A stretch of DNA of 64,000 nucleotides from Lujinxingia litoralis (GTDB taxonomy: Bacteria; Myxococcota_A; Bradymonadia; Bradymonadales; Bradymonadaceae). The stretch is from contig NZ_QHKO01000011.1 in the NCBI RefSeq assembly GCF_003260125.1, forward strand, positions 62,001-126,000, given 5' to 3'. Positions within the stretch are counted from its first letter, which is position 1. Each line of letters starts with the position of its first letter. This document shows, in pieces, positions 42,689-50,471 of this stretch. The position numbers and the translations under genes were made by a program. The notes under the pieces were generated by a model. That model saw only the letters and a program-made list of their open reading frames with translations. It ran no database searches and was not told the origin of the DNA.

Positions 42689-43114
42689 TCAGTAGATTTT
42701 TTTGGGGATCGCGGTCACCAACCCCCGGGGCACGTCGGGGATGCGGTAGCCGCCGAGCTCCAGGATGGGGATGATTCTGCGCAGATCCATAATCGTGCCG
42801 ATGCGCAGGAGCTCGGTGGGGGAGACCCACCGGTAGTCGATGCACTCTCGGGCGCGCAGGTTAAGTTGGTCGCGGGAGCCGTTGAGCCGACATACGAAGT
42901 AGTGCGCCGACTCAAAGACGGCGATGGGGCGTTCTACGGTGACGCGAAGACCGGTTTCCTCAAAGGCTTCGCGCACGCAGGCCACCTCGGGCCACTCGTT
43001 ACGCCAGATCGTGCCCCCGGGAGGGCACCATTGGCCGCCACGACCAACCTTGAAGGCGCGGCGGATGAAAAGAAGCTCTCCGCGATCCTCGATTAGAGCC
43101 CAGGCTGAACTCAT
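42689..43114 (-). CDS. Nudix hydrolase
   Basis: This 141-residue protein has a perfect Nudix box: G-x5-E-x7-REAFEETGL, that is GTIWRNE then REAFEETGLRV (G44 to the catalytic EE pair). The motif binds Mg and hydrolyses a nucleoside diphosphate linked to another group. The substrate is not set by the box; the C-terminal CIDYRWVSPTELLRIG segment is like the ADP-ribose/general clean-up members. The frame could start at a GTG (43144), but the ATG at 43114 has GAGG 6 bases upstream. It is divergent from recD2 with ~190 bp between. Confidence 0.9.
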   Translation of the reverse strand: MSSAWALIEDRGELLFIRRAFKVGRGGQWCPPGGTIWRNEWPEVACVREAFEETGLRVTVERPIAVFESAHYFVCRLNGSRDQLNLRARECIDYRWVSPTELLRIGTIMDLRRIIPILELGGYRIPDVPRGLVTAIPKKIY

Positions 43115-43308
43115 GAGAATCCTCGAATTCAAATGTACCGCCACGCCGAGGTGGTTGACTCAGGCGCGGGGACTACGGAACCATCTCGAAACGGTACAGC
43201 AACAATGCTGCCGTTACGAAGGGTAAACATGGTACCACGATGCGATCTTCCAGCGAGGGGGGAAATTTATTTCTCCCCGCACGTCGAACATGACCTCGGA
43301 GGTGCGCT

Positions 43309-45492
43309 TTGAGAAGCGACTCCGAAGGGCTGGAGCGGCTGCGCGGCGAGCTCAAACGGGTGCGCTTTGCCAGCGACGACGGTCAGTTTGCCGTATGCGA
43401 TTTGCTGGTGCCCGATCGCGTGGTGCCGGTCACGCTGGTGGGCAACATTTTGGCCACACGCCCCGGGGAGTCGGTAGAGGTCTGGGGGCGCTGGCGCGAG
43501 GATGTCCGTTACGGCCGGCAGTTTGCCATTGAGCGTATTGAGGCCGTGCTGCCCGCGACCCGTGAGGGGGTGGAGCGCTACCTGGCCAGCGATCTGATCG
43601 AGGGGATTGGTCCCACCCTGGCCCGGCGCATCGTGGCCCATTTTGGCGCCTCGACGCTGGAGATCCTGGACGCGGCGCCGGAGCGGGTGCAAGAGGTTGA
43701 GGGGATCGGGAAAAAACGCGCCGCACGCATCACGGCGTCGTGGGAAGAGGGGCGCCTGGTTCATAAGATCATGGTGTTCTTGCGATCCCACGGGGTCTCC
43801 AACGCCAACGCCGTGCGGATCTACCGCACGTTTGGCGCGCAGGCTGTGGAGGTGATTCAGCAGAATCCTTACGCGCTCTCGGAGGCGATCTTCGGCATCG
43901 GCTTTAAGAGCGCCGATCGCATCGCGATGCAGGCCGGGGTGCTGCCAGGCGACCTGTCGCGCCTGCGCGCCGGACTTCTGCATACCCTGGGCGAAGCTTC
44001 GGGGGAGGGGCATATGTACCTGCCCTGGGAACTTCTGCGCCCGCGTGCCGCCGAACTTCTGGGAGTTGGGGAGCACCTGCTGGCCGATGCGCTGGAGTCG
44101 CTTCGCCAGGAGGAGCGTGTGAGTGTGGAGGCCAGCCCCGGGGGAGAGACCCGGGTGTACGCCGCCGGGGCGTTGCGGGTGGAGGAGCGCGCCGCGCGCC
44201 GGCTTCGCCGGCTGGCTCAGTCTCCCGGGCTGACGGGACGCCCGGAGGACGCGGCGCTGGCCCAGGTGGAGCGCGAGCTGGGAGTGGCGCTGGCCGAAGC
44301 CCAGCGCCGCGCGGTGCGTTCGGTTTTTGAGCATAAACTCGCCGTGATCACCGGGGGGCCGGGCACGGGGAAGACCACCATCGTCCGGGCGATCTGCGAG
44401 CTGGCCGAACGCCAGGGCTGGCGGGTGACTCTGGCCGCGCCCACCGGCCGCGCCGCCCGGCGCCTGGGTGAAACCACCGCCCGAGGGGCCACCACCGTGC
44501 ACCGGCTGCTGGAGTACAGCTTTCAGGCCGGTGGGTTTCAGCGCGATGAGGAGCGCCCGCTGGAGACGGACCTGCTCATCGTGGATGAGGCCTCGATGGT
44601 CGATACCTGGCTGCTGGCGGCGCTGGCCGCAGCGCTGCCCGCGACGGCCTGTCTGGCGCTGGTGGGGGATATCGATCAGCTCCCCAGTGTGGGGCCCGGC
44701 CAGGTCTTGCGCGACGTGATCGACAGCGGTATCGCCGGGGTCACGCGTCTCACCGAGATCTTCCGTCAGGCGGAGGCGTCGACGATTGTGGTCAACGCGC
44801 ACCGCATCAACGCCGGGAAGATGCCGGTGGTGCCGGCGCGAAAGCCCGGTGAGTTGGTTGATTTTTATACGATCAACGCCGAAGACCCGAAGCAGGCCCA
44901 CGCGCGAATCGTGGAGCTGGTCACCGAGCGCATGCCCCGGGCCTTTGGGCTCGACCCCCTTCAGGACGTGCAGATTCTGGCGCCGATGCACCGCGGTGAG
45001 GTGGGCTGCTCAAAACTCAACGAAGCGCTGCAGCGGGCCTTTCATCAAGGAAAGCCCGAACTGGTGCGGGGGCATCGCCGCTTCTGTGAGGGCGACCGAG
45101 TGATGCAGACCCGCAACAACTATGAGGCCGAGGTCTTCAACGGAGATGTCGGGCAGGTGGTGGCGCTTCATGCCGAGGAGAACACGCTCACGGTGCGTTT
45201 TGATGAGCGCGAGGTCAGCTACGATCGCGCAAACCTCGATGAGCTGGTGCTCGCCTACGCTATCACGGTGCACAAGAGTCAGGGCTCGGAGTACCGGGCG
45301 GTCGTGCTGCCCATGTCGACTCAGCACTACGTGATGTTGCAGCGCAACCTGCTCTACACCGCGGTGACGCGCGCGCGGGAGCTGGTGGTGGTGGTCGGCA
45401 GCGAGGAGGCCGTGCGGCTGGCGCTTAAAAACGACCGGGCCTCGGAGCGCTACACGCAGCTGGCGCGGCGCCTCCGAGGCGAATCGGTCTAA
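43309..45492 (+). CDS. recD2: RecD2-type ATP-dependent DNA helicase (SF1B, RecD-like)
   Basis: This is a 727-residue 5'-3' DNA helicase. The N-terminal OB-like part leads into tandem helix-hairpin-helix motifs (IEGIGPTLARRIVAHFG, VEGIGKKRAARI, FGIGFKSADRIA) that separate RecD2 from the shorter RecD of RecBCD. Helicase motifs follow: ITGGPGTGKTTIVRAI (Walker A), AAPTGRAARRLGE (Ia), DLLIVDEASMVDTWLL (Walker B), LVGDIDQLPSVGPGQVL (III), AYAITVHKSQGSEY (V) and YTAVTRARELVVVVGS (VI). Length is near normal. The start is TTG with GGAGGTG 6 bases upstream. It acts in DNA repair and recombination without RecB/RecC, which are absent here. Confidence 0.93.
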   Translation: MRSDSEGLERLRGELKRVRFASDDGQFAVCDLLVPDRVVPVTLVGNILATRPGESVEVWGRWREDVRYGRQFAIERIEAVLPATREGVERYLASDLIEGIGPTLARRIVAHFGASTLEILDAAPERVQEVEGIGKKRAARITASWEEGRLVHKIMVFLRSHGVSNANAVRIYRTFGAQAVEVIQQNPYALSEAIFGIGFKSADRIAMQAGVLPGDLSRLRAGLLHTLGEASGEGHMYLPWELLRPRAAELLGVGEHLLADALESLRQEERVSVEASPGGETRVYAAGALRVEERAARRLRRLAQSPGLTGRPEDAALAQVERELGVALAEAQRRAVRSVFEHKLAVITGGPGTGKTTIVRAICELAERQGWRVTLAAPTGRAARRLGETTARGATTVHRLLEYSFQAGGFQRDEERPLETDLLIVDEASMVDTWLLAALAAALPATACLALVGDIDQLPSVGPGQVLRDVIDSGIAGVTRLTEIFRQAEASTIVVNAHRINAGKMPVVPARKPGELVDFYTINAEDPKQAHARIVELVTERMPRAFGLDPLQDVQILAPMHRGEVGCSKLNEALQRAFHQGKPELVRGHRRFCEGDRVMQTRNNYEAEVFNGDVGQVVALHAEENTLTVRFDEREVSYDRANLDELVLAYAITVHKSQGSEYRAVVLPMSTQHYVMLQRNLLYTAVTRARELVVVVGSEEAVRLALKNDRASERYTQLARRLRGESV

Positions 45493-45512
45493 GGCATCAG
45501 CTCGAGCGGAGC

Positions 45513-47525
45513 TTAGAAGAAGAGCCCCCGCTCGATAAGCAGGGCTTGAGCGCCCCGGCGTTGGGTGTCCATGGCCTGGACTGCGTCGCGGCTGGCCTCA
45601 AAGAAGCTCAAAAGCGCGTCGGTCTGCTCCTCCACAGGGGTGTCTTTATTGAACCTCTTGGATGCCATCTCAACTTGATTCACTTGCGGCAGCGTCTCGG
45701 GAAAAGTGTTCTGCTGGATGCCGGAAAAGAGGTTGACGCTCTTCTCCAGCCCCATGTTCAGGGTGCTGGTAAAGGCCTCCTGGTCCTGGCGATCCTCCTC
45801 GAGCTTGTCGATGCTGTCGGTCAAGTCCACGCGCATATCCTCAATGTCCTGCTGGCCCGATTCGATGAAGCTGGAGAGCGCGCCGTCGAGCAGGCGCATC
45901 CCTTCCACGGCCACCCGGTCGGGCTGCAGGCTCATGTCGATCTCGCCAGTCATGGCGACAAAGTCGACGTAGGCCTGGACCTCGGGAGTAAGTGCCGGGC
46001 CGCCGCCGATGTTCTCCTCCATCTCCCCGGTGCGCGGCCGCTGGGCCTCGGCGCCCATCTCCATCTTGTCGATGTCTTCAGAGGCCATCTCATCCTCAAT
46101 GGCCTGCTCCTCCATCATACGATCTTCCATGGCCATGTCCTCGTCCATCCGACCGAGCTCCTCGTCGTAGGCCATCTCATCTTCCATCATCATCGGCTCC
46201 TCGAAGGAGTCGTTGACCGGGGGCGCGCCCTCGTACTCTTCGGCCGAGGCCCGGGCGTCCTGCATGGAGTCGGCCATCGAAGAGATGGTGTCCGAAGCCG
46301 TGGAGAAATAGGCGTTGAGCGCGGCGTCCTGCGAGGCCAGCCCCTCATTGATATTGAGCATTTCGGCGGCCTGGCGCAGGGCCTGGACGCTGGCCTGATG
46401 CTCGGGGAACTCGGCCTGCTGGATGGCAGTCAGGAGCATGGCGCGGTCGTAGAACGCGGTGCGCACCATCTCGACGTAGTTGTCTTTTTCGGTATCGTCG
46501 AGCTCCCGGCGCTGGTCGCTCAGGCGCTTATGCTCGTCGTTGAGCACCTGATTATCATCGGGGATGAGCTCGGAGATGGCCTTGTCCATCTTATCGACGC
46601 CCTCGCGGACGTACTCCCCGTGGTTGGAGATGCCCTCGTTTTCGGTCTTCTGAATGAAGGTGCTGAACTTATCGGCCGAGGCCTTGGGCTCATCTTCTCC
46701 GACCCCGGGCACCCAGTCGAACATGGAGTCTTCGCCCTGGTTTTCTTGCTGCTCGGTGGTGTCCTGTGCGAGCAGGGGGTAGGAGGCCGGCACCAGCTGC
46801 GGGGTCAAGGCGCTGGTCTCCCCGCTGCGGGAGAGGGCCATCTCTTCGACCACCATGGAGGCCTGGCGGAGGTAGTTCTGGAAGCCTTCCTGCTGGTCGG
46901 CGATGTTGGCCTGGGGATCGATGTTCTGGGCGATCTCCATGAGTCGATTGGCGCCTTGAGCCTGACCGGGATAGGCATCGAGTTGCACGGCGGTCAGCAG
47001 CTGGGCGCTTTCCATCAGGATATCGTGGGCCTGCTGGGAGTAGTCATCTTTTTTGTAGTCGCCGAGCTTGCCCAGGCGCCGCTTCCAGGAGTCGTGGCGA
47101 TCTTTGAGGACCTTGTTCTCCTCGGGGATCAGGGTGGCCAGGGCATCACTGAAGTGCTTGGAGCCATCTTCGATGTATTTGGCGATGCCCTTATCCATGT
47201 CCTTCTGGGTCAACTCCTCGTCGGGGTTGTAGGGGGCTTCGCTGTCAACGAATTCGGTAAAGGCCCGCACATCTTCATCGACGCTGGGCGCGGCCTGGGC
47301 CTGCTCCTCGCCCTGAGAGGGCGTGGTGGGCTGGGCCTGATCCGGCGCGGTGCCGGTGGAGTCAGAACCCGAGGGCTGATCGGCCGGCGGGTACTGAGCG
47401 TAGTGATTGGGCGAGTCGGTATCGGGGCGTTCCTGGGCGCTCAGCGGAGCGCTCAGCGTCAACCCGAGCGCGGCGGCCAGGTAGGCCGCGGTGCGCAGCA
47501 GCTTTTGTTGCCGGATAGCGTTCAT
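45513..47525 (-). CDS. Secreted protein with three copies of a helical domain and a Met/Glu/Asp-rich linker
   Basis: This 670-residue exported protein has a Sec signal peptide ending LSAPLSAQ and no lipobox. Three ~150-residue helical units share the pattern FxxF then a long helix, LIPEENKVLKDRH / LIPDDNQVLNDEH, and LLTAVQLDAYP / LLTAIQQAEFP / LFSGIQQNTFP (starts near residues 92, 276 and 521). Between units two and three lies a linker unusually rich in Met, Glu and Asp (EEPMMMEDEMAYDEE, EDMAMEDRMMEEQ). No family recognised. I chose the ATG at 47525 because GAGGAGTGCAGG precedes it and it opens the signal peptide. It converges on recD2 with only 20 bp between stops. Confidence 0.75.
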   Translation of the reverse strand: MNAIRQQKLLRTAAYLAAALGLTLSAPLSAQERPDTDSPNHYAQYPPADQPSGSDSTGTAPDQAQPTTPSQGEEQAQAAPSVDEDVRAFTEFVDSEAPYNPDEELTQKDMDKGIAKYIEDGSKHFSDALATLIPEENKVLKDRHDSWKRRLGKLGDYKKDDYSQQAHDILMESAQLLTAVQLDAYPGQAQGANRLMEIAQNIDPQANIADQQEGFQNYLRQASMVVEEMALSRSGETSALTPQLVPASYPLLAQDTTEQQENQGEDSMFDWVPGVGEDEPKASADKFSTFIQKTENEGISNHGEYVREGVDKMDKAISELIPDDNQVLNDEHKRLSDQRRELDDTEKDNYVEMVRTAFYDRAMLLTAIQQAEFPEHQASVQALRQAAEMLNINEGLASQDAALNAYFSTASDTISSMADSMQDARASAEEYEGAPPVNDSFEEPMMMEDEMAYDEELGRMDEDMAMEDRMMEEQAIEDEMASEDIDKMEMGAEAQRPRTGEMEENIGGGPALTPEVQAYVDFVAMTGEIDMSLQPDRVAVEGMRLLDGALSSFIESGQQDIEDMRVDLTDSIDKLEEDRQDQEAFTSTLNMGLEKSVNLFSGIQQNTFPETLPQVNQVEMASKRFNKDTPVEEQTDALLSFFEASRDAVQAMDTQRRGAQALLIERGLFF

Positions 47526-47814
47526 ACCTGCACTCCTCACTTCATAACGTCGCGGATGAACGCGCAGGTCTCTTTGATCCCATCCATCCCAAACCTGCGC
47601 GCTGCGGATGACTGCCGGGTCCGGGTCTAAGTGCTCCCGAACATTAAGAAAACGTAAGCGCCCGGAGTCCCCCTCCAAACGCCCCGGTAGAAGATGGCGG
47701 CCCGGAATCGGGCGCGTCTTTTCGCCGCGGAGGTGGTGATTACGCTTCTGCCCGATGCCGACAGTAAAGAAGCGAATCGGGGGCGCCGCCGGCCGGGGAT
47801 AAGGGGGAGGGCAC

Positions 47815-48501
47815 GTGTCGATCTGGGAGGCAATCTATGTTCATCCGGCTCACCATCCGGGGGCGGCCTGGTTCTCGGTGCTCCTGGTGCTGGGGGTGGT
47901 GCTGCGTCGGCTGGGCTTTTTTTATGCGTTTGTGATCGCCGCGCTGGCGATCACCGCGACCGATGCGATGGTCACCGGCGGATGGAGTCAGCTCGGCGGG
48001 GCCGAGCACCCGGTGTACCCCGGGCTGGCCTGGCTCTTTGTGATGCTGGGGGATTTTCGGGTGTTTCTGCTGCTGGAGCACTACCGGCGGCCCGCTGATC
48101 CGCGGCGCCTGGGGCCGCCCCGGGTCTGGATCGGGGCGCTGGGATGGACGCTGATCGCCTCGCTGGTCGTCGGGGTGATCAGCATCAGTGGCGACTTCTT
48201 TGCCGCGTCGATGCGTCGGCTCTACCTGAGTTATGAGCTGGTGGCTGCGGCGGTGGTGGGGGCGGTGTGGCGCTGGCGGGTGGTGCGGGCGCCGGGGATA
48301 AGCGAGCCGGTTCGCCGCTGGCTGTGGCGAGTCAGCGCGTTTGTGGTGGTGCAATACGGGCTGTGGGCGGCGGCCGACGGGGTGATTCTCTGGGGGATGG
48401 AGTTCGGCCACCTGCTCCGAGTGATTCCCAACCTGATGTATTACGCGCTCTTTGTTCCTTTTGTCGTCTGGAGCGCGCCCTCGATGGAGGAGCTTCAATG
48501 A
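47815..48501 (+). CDS. Polytopic membrane protein of unknown function
   Basis: This is a 228-residue protein with about seven hydrophobic helices and few charged loops (for example LGWTLIASLVVGVISI, YELVAAAVVGAVWRW). The start is GTG at 47815 with GAGGG 4 bases upstream. Its stop overlaps the start of the cytochrome c lipoprotein by 4 bases (ATGA), so the two are translationally coupled. A membrane partner for an electron-transfer lipoprotein would fit, but I see no heme- or quinone-binding motif (the only histidines are in HPAHHP, EHPVYP, LLEHYR and FGHLL). Confidence 0.7.
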   Translation: MSIWEAIYVHPAHHPGAAWFSVLLVLGVVLRRLGFFYAFVIAALAITATDAMVTGGWSQLGGAEHPVYPGLAWLFVMLGDFRVFLLLEHYRRPADPRRLGPPRVWIGALGWTLIASLVVGVISISGDFFAASMRRLYLSYELVAAAVVGAVWRWRVVRAPGISEPVRRWLWRVSAFVVVQYGLWAAADGVILWGMEFGHLLRVIPNLMYYALFVPFVVWSAPSMEELQ

Positions 48502-49385
48502 GGCGACTGTGGCAGCGCGTGGCGTGGGTCGTGGCCTTCGGGGCTGGCCTGATGGTGTTAAGCTGTGAGTCTCCCGCCGAGCGGGCCGCAGAGGGCGCCG
48601 AGGGGGCGGAGCTGATCTTTGCGCGCGACGAGCAGGAGGTTGCCCGCATGCCTATCCCCCGCGGACCGGCCGAGCAGGTCACTGTGGAGGACCCGTACTT
48701 CGAGGCCACCAAGACCTTTCGGGCCGTGCCGCTCTTGCCGCTCTTGATGGAGGCCTACTCCATGAGCTCGGCAGAGCTGGCGCGCTACGACTTTACGCTG
48801 GAGTCCATCGACGGCTACGCCGCACCCATTCCCGGGGCCCGCCTCACCGAGCCCGGGGCCTACGTGGCCTTTGAGGACGTGGAGTACGCGCCGAACTGGG
48901 AGCCTATTGGACCGGCCGATGCCGATCCGGCGCCGCTCTATCTGATCTGGATTCATGATCATCAGGACAACACCAGTATCTATCCCCGGCCCTGGCAGCT
49001 GCGTCGGGTGACGATCGTCTCGCAGGAAGCTTCGCGAAAGGTCACCGCCCCGCTGGGCCTGGCCGAGGATCATGAGGCCTGGGCCGGCTACGAACTCTTT
49101 CAGACGCGCTGCGTGATGTGTCATGCCATCAACCGCAGCGGCGGGCGAGTGGGGCCGGAGCTGAATCTGCCCATGAACATCACCGAGTATCGGGAGCGCG
49201 AGCAGACCCTGCGTTTTATTCGCAACGCCCAGGCGTTTCGCTACAGCCAGATGCCGGCGTTTGAAGATCTGAGCCCGGCCGAGCTCGCCAGCCTCTGGAG
49301 CTATCTGGAGGCGATGCGCGAGCGAAAAATCCACCCGGAAGAGGCGGCGAAGTCGGATCGTGACGCCGCGCAGGAGTCGCCATGA
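48498..49385 (+). CDS. Cytochrome c-type lipoprotein
   Basis: This is a 295-residue predicted lipoprotein (lipobox GLMVLSC, Cys20). Residues ~25-195 are beta-rich and resemble the substrate-domain part of oxidoreductase molybdopterin-binding-like proteins, without the Mo-ligand Cys. The C-terminus carries one heme c motif, CVMCH, followed by the axial-Met candidates MNITEY and YSQMPAF, the normal layout of a monoheme class I cytochrome. It is coupled by ATGA overlaps to the upstream membrane protein and the downstream SIS-domain gene. It probably passes electrons in the periplasm; the donor and acceptor are unknown. Confidence 0.82.
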   Translation: MRRLWQRVAWVVAFGAGLMVLSCESPAERAAEGAEGAELIFARDEQEVARMPIPRGPAEQVTVEDPYFEATKTFRAVPLLPLLMEAYSMSSAELARYDFTLESIDGYAAPIPGARLTEPGAYVAFEDVEYAPNWEPIGPADADPAPLYLIWIHDHQDNTSIYPRPWQLRRVTIVSQEASRKVTAPLGLAEDHEAWAGYELFQTRCVMCHAINRSGGRVGPELNLPMNITEYREREQTLRFIRNAQAFRYSQMPAFEDLSPAELASLWSYLEAMRERKIHPEEAAKSDRDAAQESP

Positions 49386-50458
49386 GCGTGCATCCCGAAC
49401 CCCTGATCGCGTCGGTGGAGCTGGTCGCGGAGCGCTGTCGCCAGATCCCGCAACTTCTGCGTGAGCAGGCCCGTCGGCCGCCGGGCTGGCCCCTGAACTC
49501 GGTGCCGGCCTCCGAGGTGCTCACCACCGGGGTGGGGCTCTCGGAGGGGCCGGCCCGGGTGCTGGCGCACCTGGTACGCGCGCGGGTGGGCATCGCCTCG
49601 CGCTTTGTGCCTTTGTCGCGCTTTGCGCTGGGGCCGCCGGCGGTCGAAGCGAGCACGGTGGTGGTGTTCAGCCAGGGGCTCTGCCCCAACGCGCGCCTGG
49701 GCATGGAGGTGGCCGCGCGCGCCGAAGAGGCGCTGATCATCACCGGGCTGGAGGCCGACGAGCTGGTGGAGCGGTGCCCCGGGCTGGCGAAACCCTGCCG
49801 CGAGGGAAGAGTGCGGGTGCTGACCATCGGGCCGGTGCGCGAAGACCGCCTCTTGCTCCGGGTGCAGGCTCCCGCGGTGGCCACGTTCACCGCGTTTCAG
49901 CTCGCCGACGCGCTGGCTGAGAAGGTGGGCGCGCCGCGCTTTGGTGTGGGGCTTCGCGAGGTTCCCGAGACGGTCGCCGCGGTGATGGAGCGCGAACTTT
50001 CGCCCTCGCCACTCTCTCCCGGGCACTGGCTGGGACAACCCATCGCGCTGGTCGGCGCCGATGAGATGGTATCCCTTCTGCAAGGAGGCAGCTGGAAGTT
50101 AATGGAGGGGTTGTGGCGAGCGCTGCCGCCGGTTTTTGAGGCGCTGCAGTACGCGCACGGGCCCTTTCAGGCGTATTTTGGCAAGCCCCTGCATCTGGTG
50201 GCGTTGTTTGCCGGAACGAGCCCGGCGCTGCGCGAGCTGGGGGGCCGCCTCTCCGAGGTTGCCCGGCGTGCCGGGCATACCCTGGAGGTGGTGTGGGCGG
50301 TGCATGCCGATGAGCGGTCGCTCTTTGAGTTTGACGCGGTGCTCAACCGTCGCCTGATCGAAGCCTTGCATACCGTGGATCGCGACTTAAGCCGTTGGCC
50401 CGGCCATGGTCAGGACGGCCCGCTCTACACGTTTGAGCAGAGCTGGCCGCCCCGATGA
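49382..50458 (+). CDS. Tandem SIS-domain protein (sugar-phosphate isomerase/GlmS C-terminal-like)
   Basis: This is a 358-residue soluble protein. The first half holds SIS-like segments: GVGLSEGPARVLAHLV, STVVVFSQGLCPNARLGMEVA, ALIITG. The second has PIALVGADEMVSLLQGG, EALQYAHGPFQAYF and LVALFAGTSPALRE, consistent with a second SIS unit as in the isomerase half of glucosamine-6-phosphate synthase. No glutamine-amidotransferase domain is present, so it is not a full GlmS. It may bind or isomerise a phosphosugar. It overlaps the cytochrome gene by 4 bp (ATGA), an odd partner for a SIS protein, and converges on the tricorn gene with 13 bp between stops. Confidence 0.65.
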   Translation: MSVHPEPLIASVELVAERCRQIPQLLREQARRPPGWPLNSVPASEVLTTGVGLSEGPARVLAHLVRARVGIASRFVPLSRFALGPPAVEASTVVVFSQGLCPNARLGMEVAARAEEALIITGLEADELVERCPGLAKPCREGRVRVLTIGPVREDRLLLRVQAPAVATFTAFQLADALAEKVGAPRFGVGLREVPETVAAVMERELSPSPLSPGHWLGQPIALVGADEMVSLLQGGSWKLMEGLWRALPPVFEALQYAHGPFQAYFGKPLHLVALFAGTSPALRELGGRLSEVARRAGHTLEVVWAVHADERSLFEFDAVLNRRLIEALHTVDRDLSRWPGHGQDGPLYTFEQSWPPR

Positions 50459-50471
50459 TCGCCGGCGCGCG

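Noticed and set aside
45546..47630. Long plus-strand open frame opposite the three-domain secreted protein
   Set aside because: The minus-strand gene has a signal peptide, ribosome site and internal domain repeats; the plus frame has only biased composition (Gly/Leu/Val/His).
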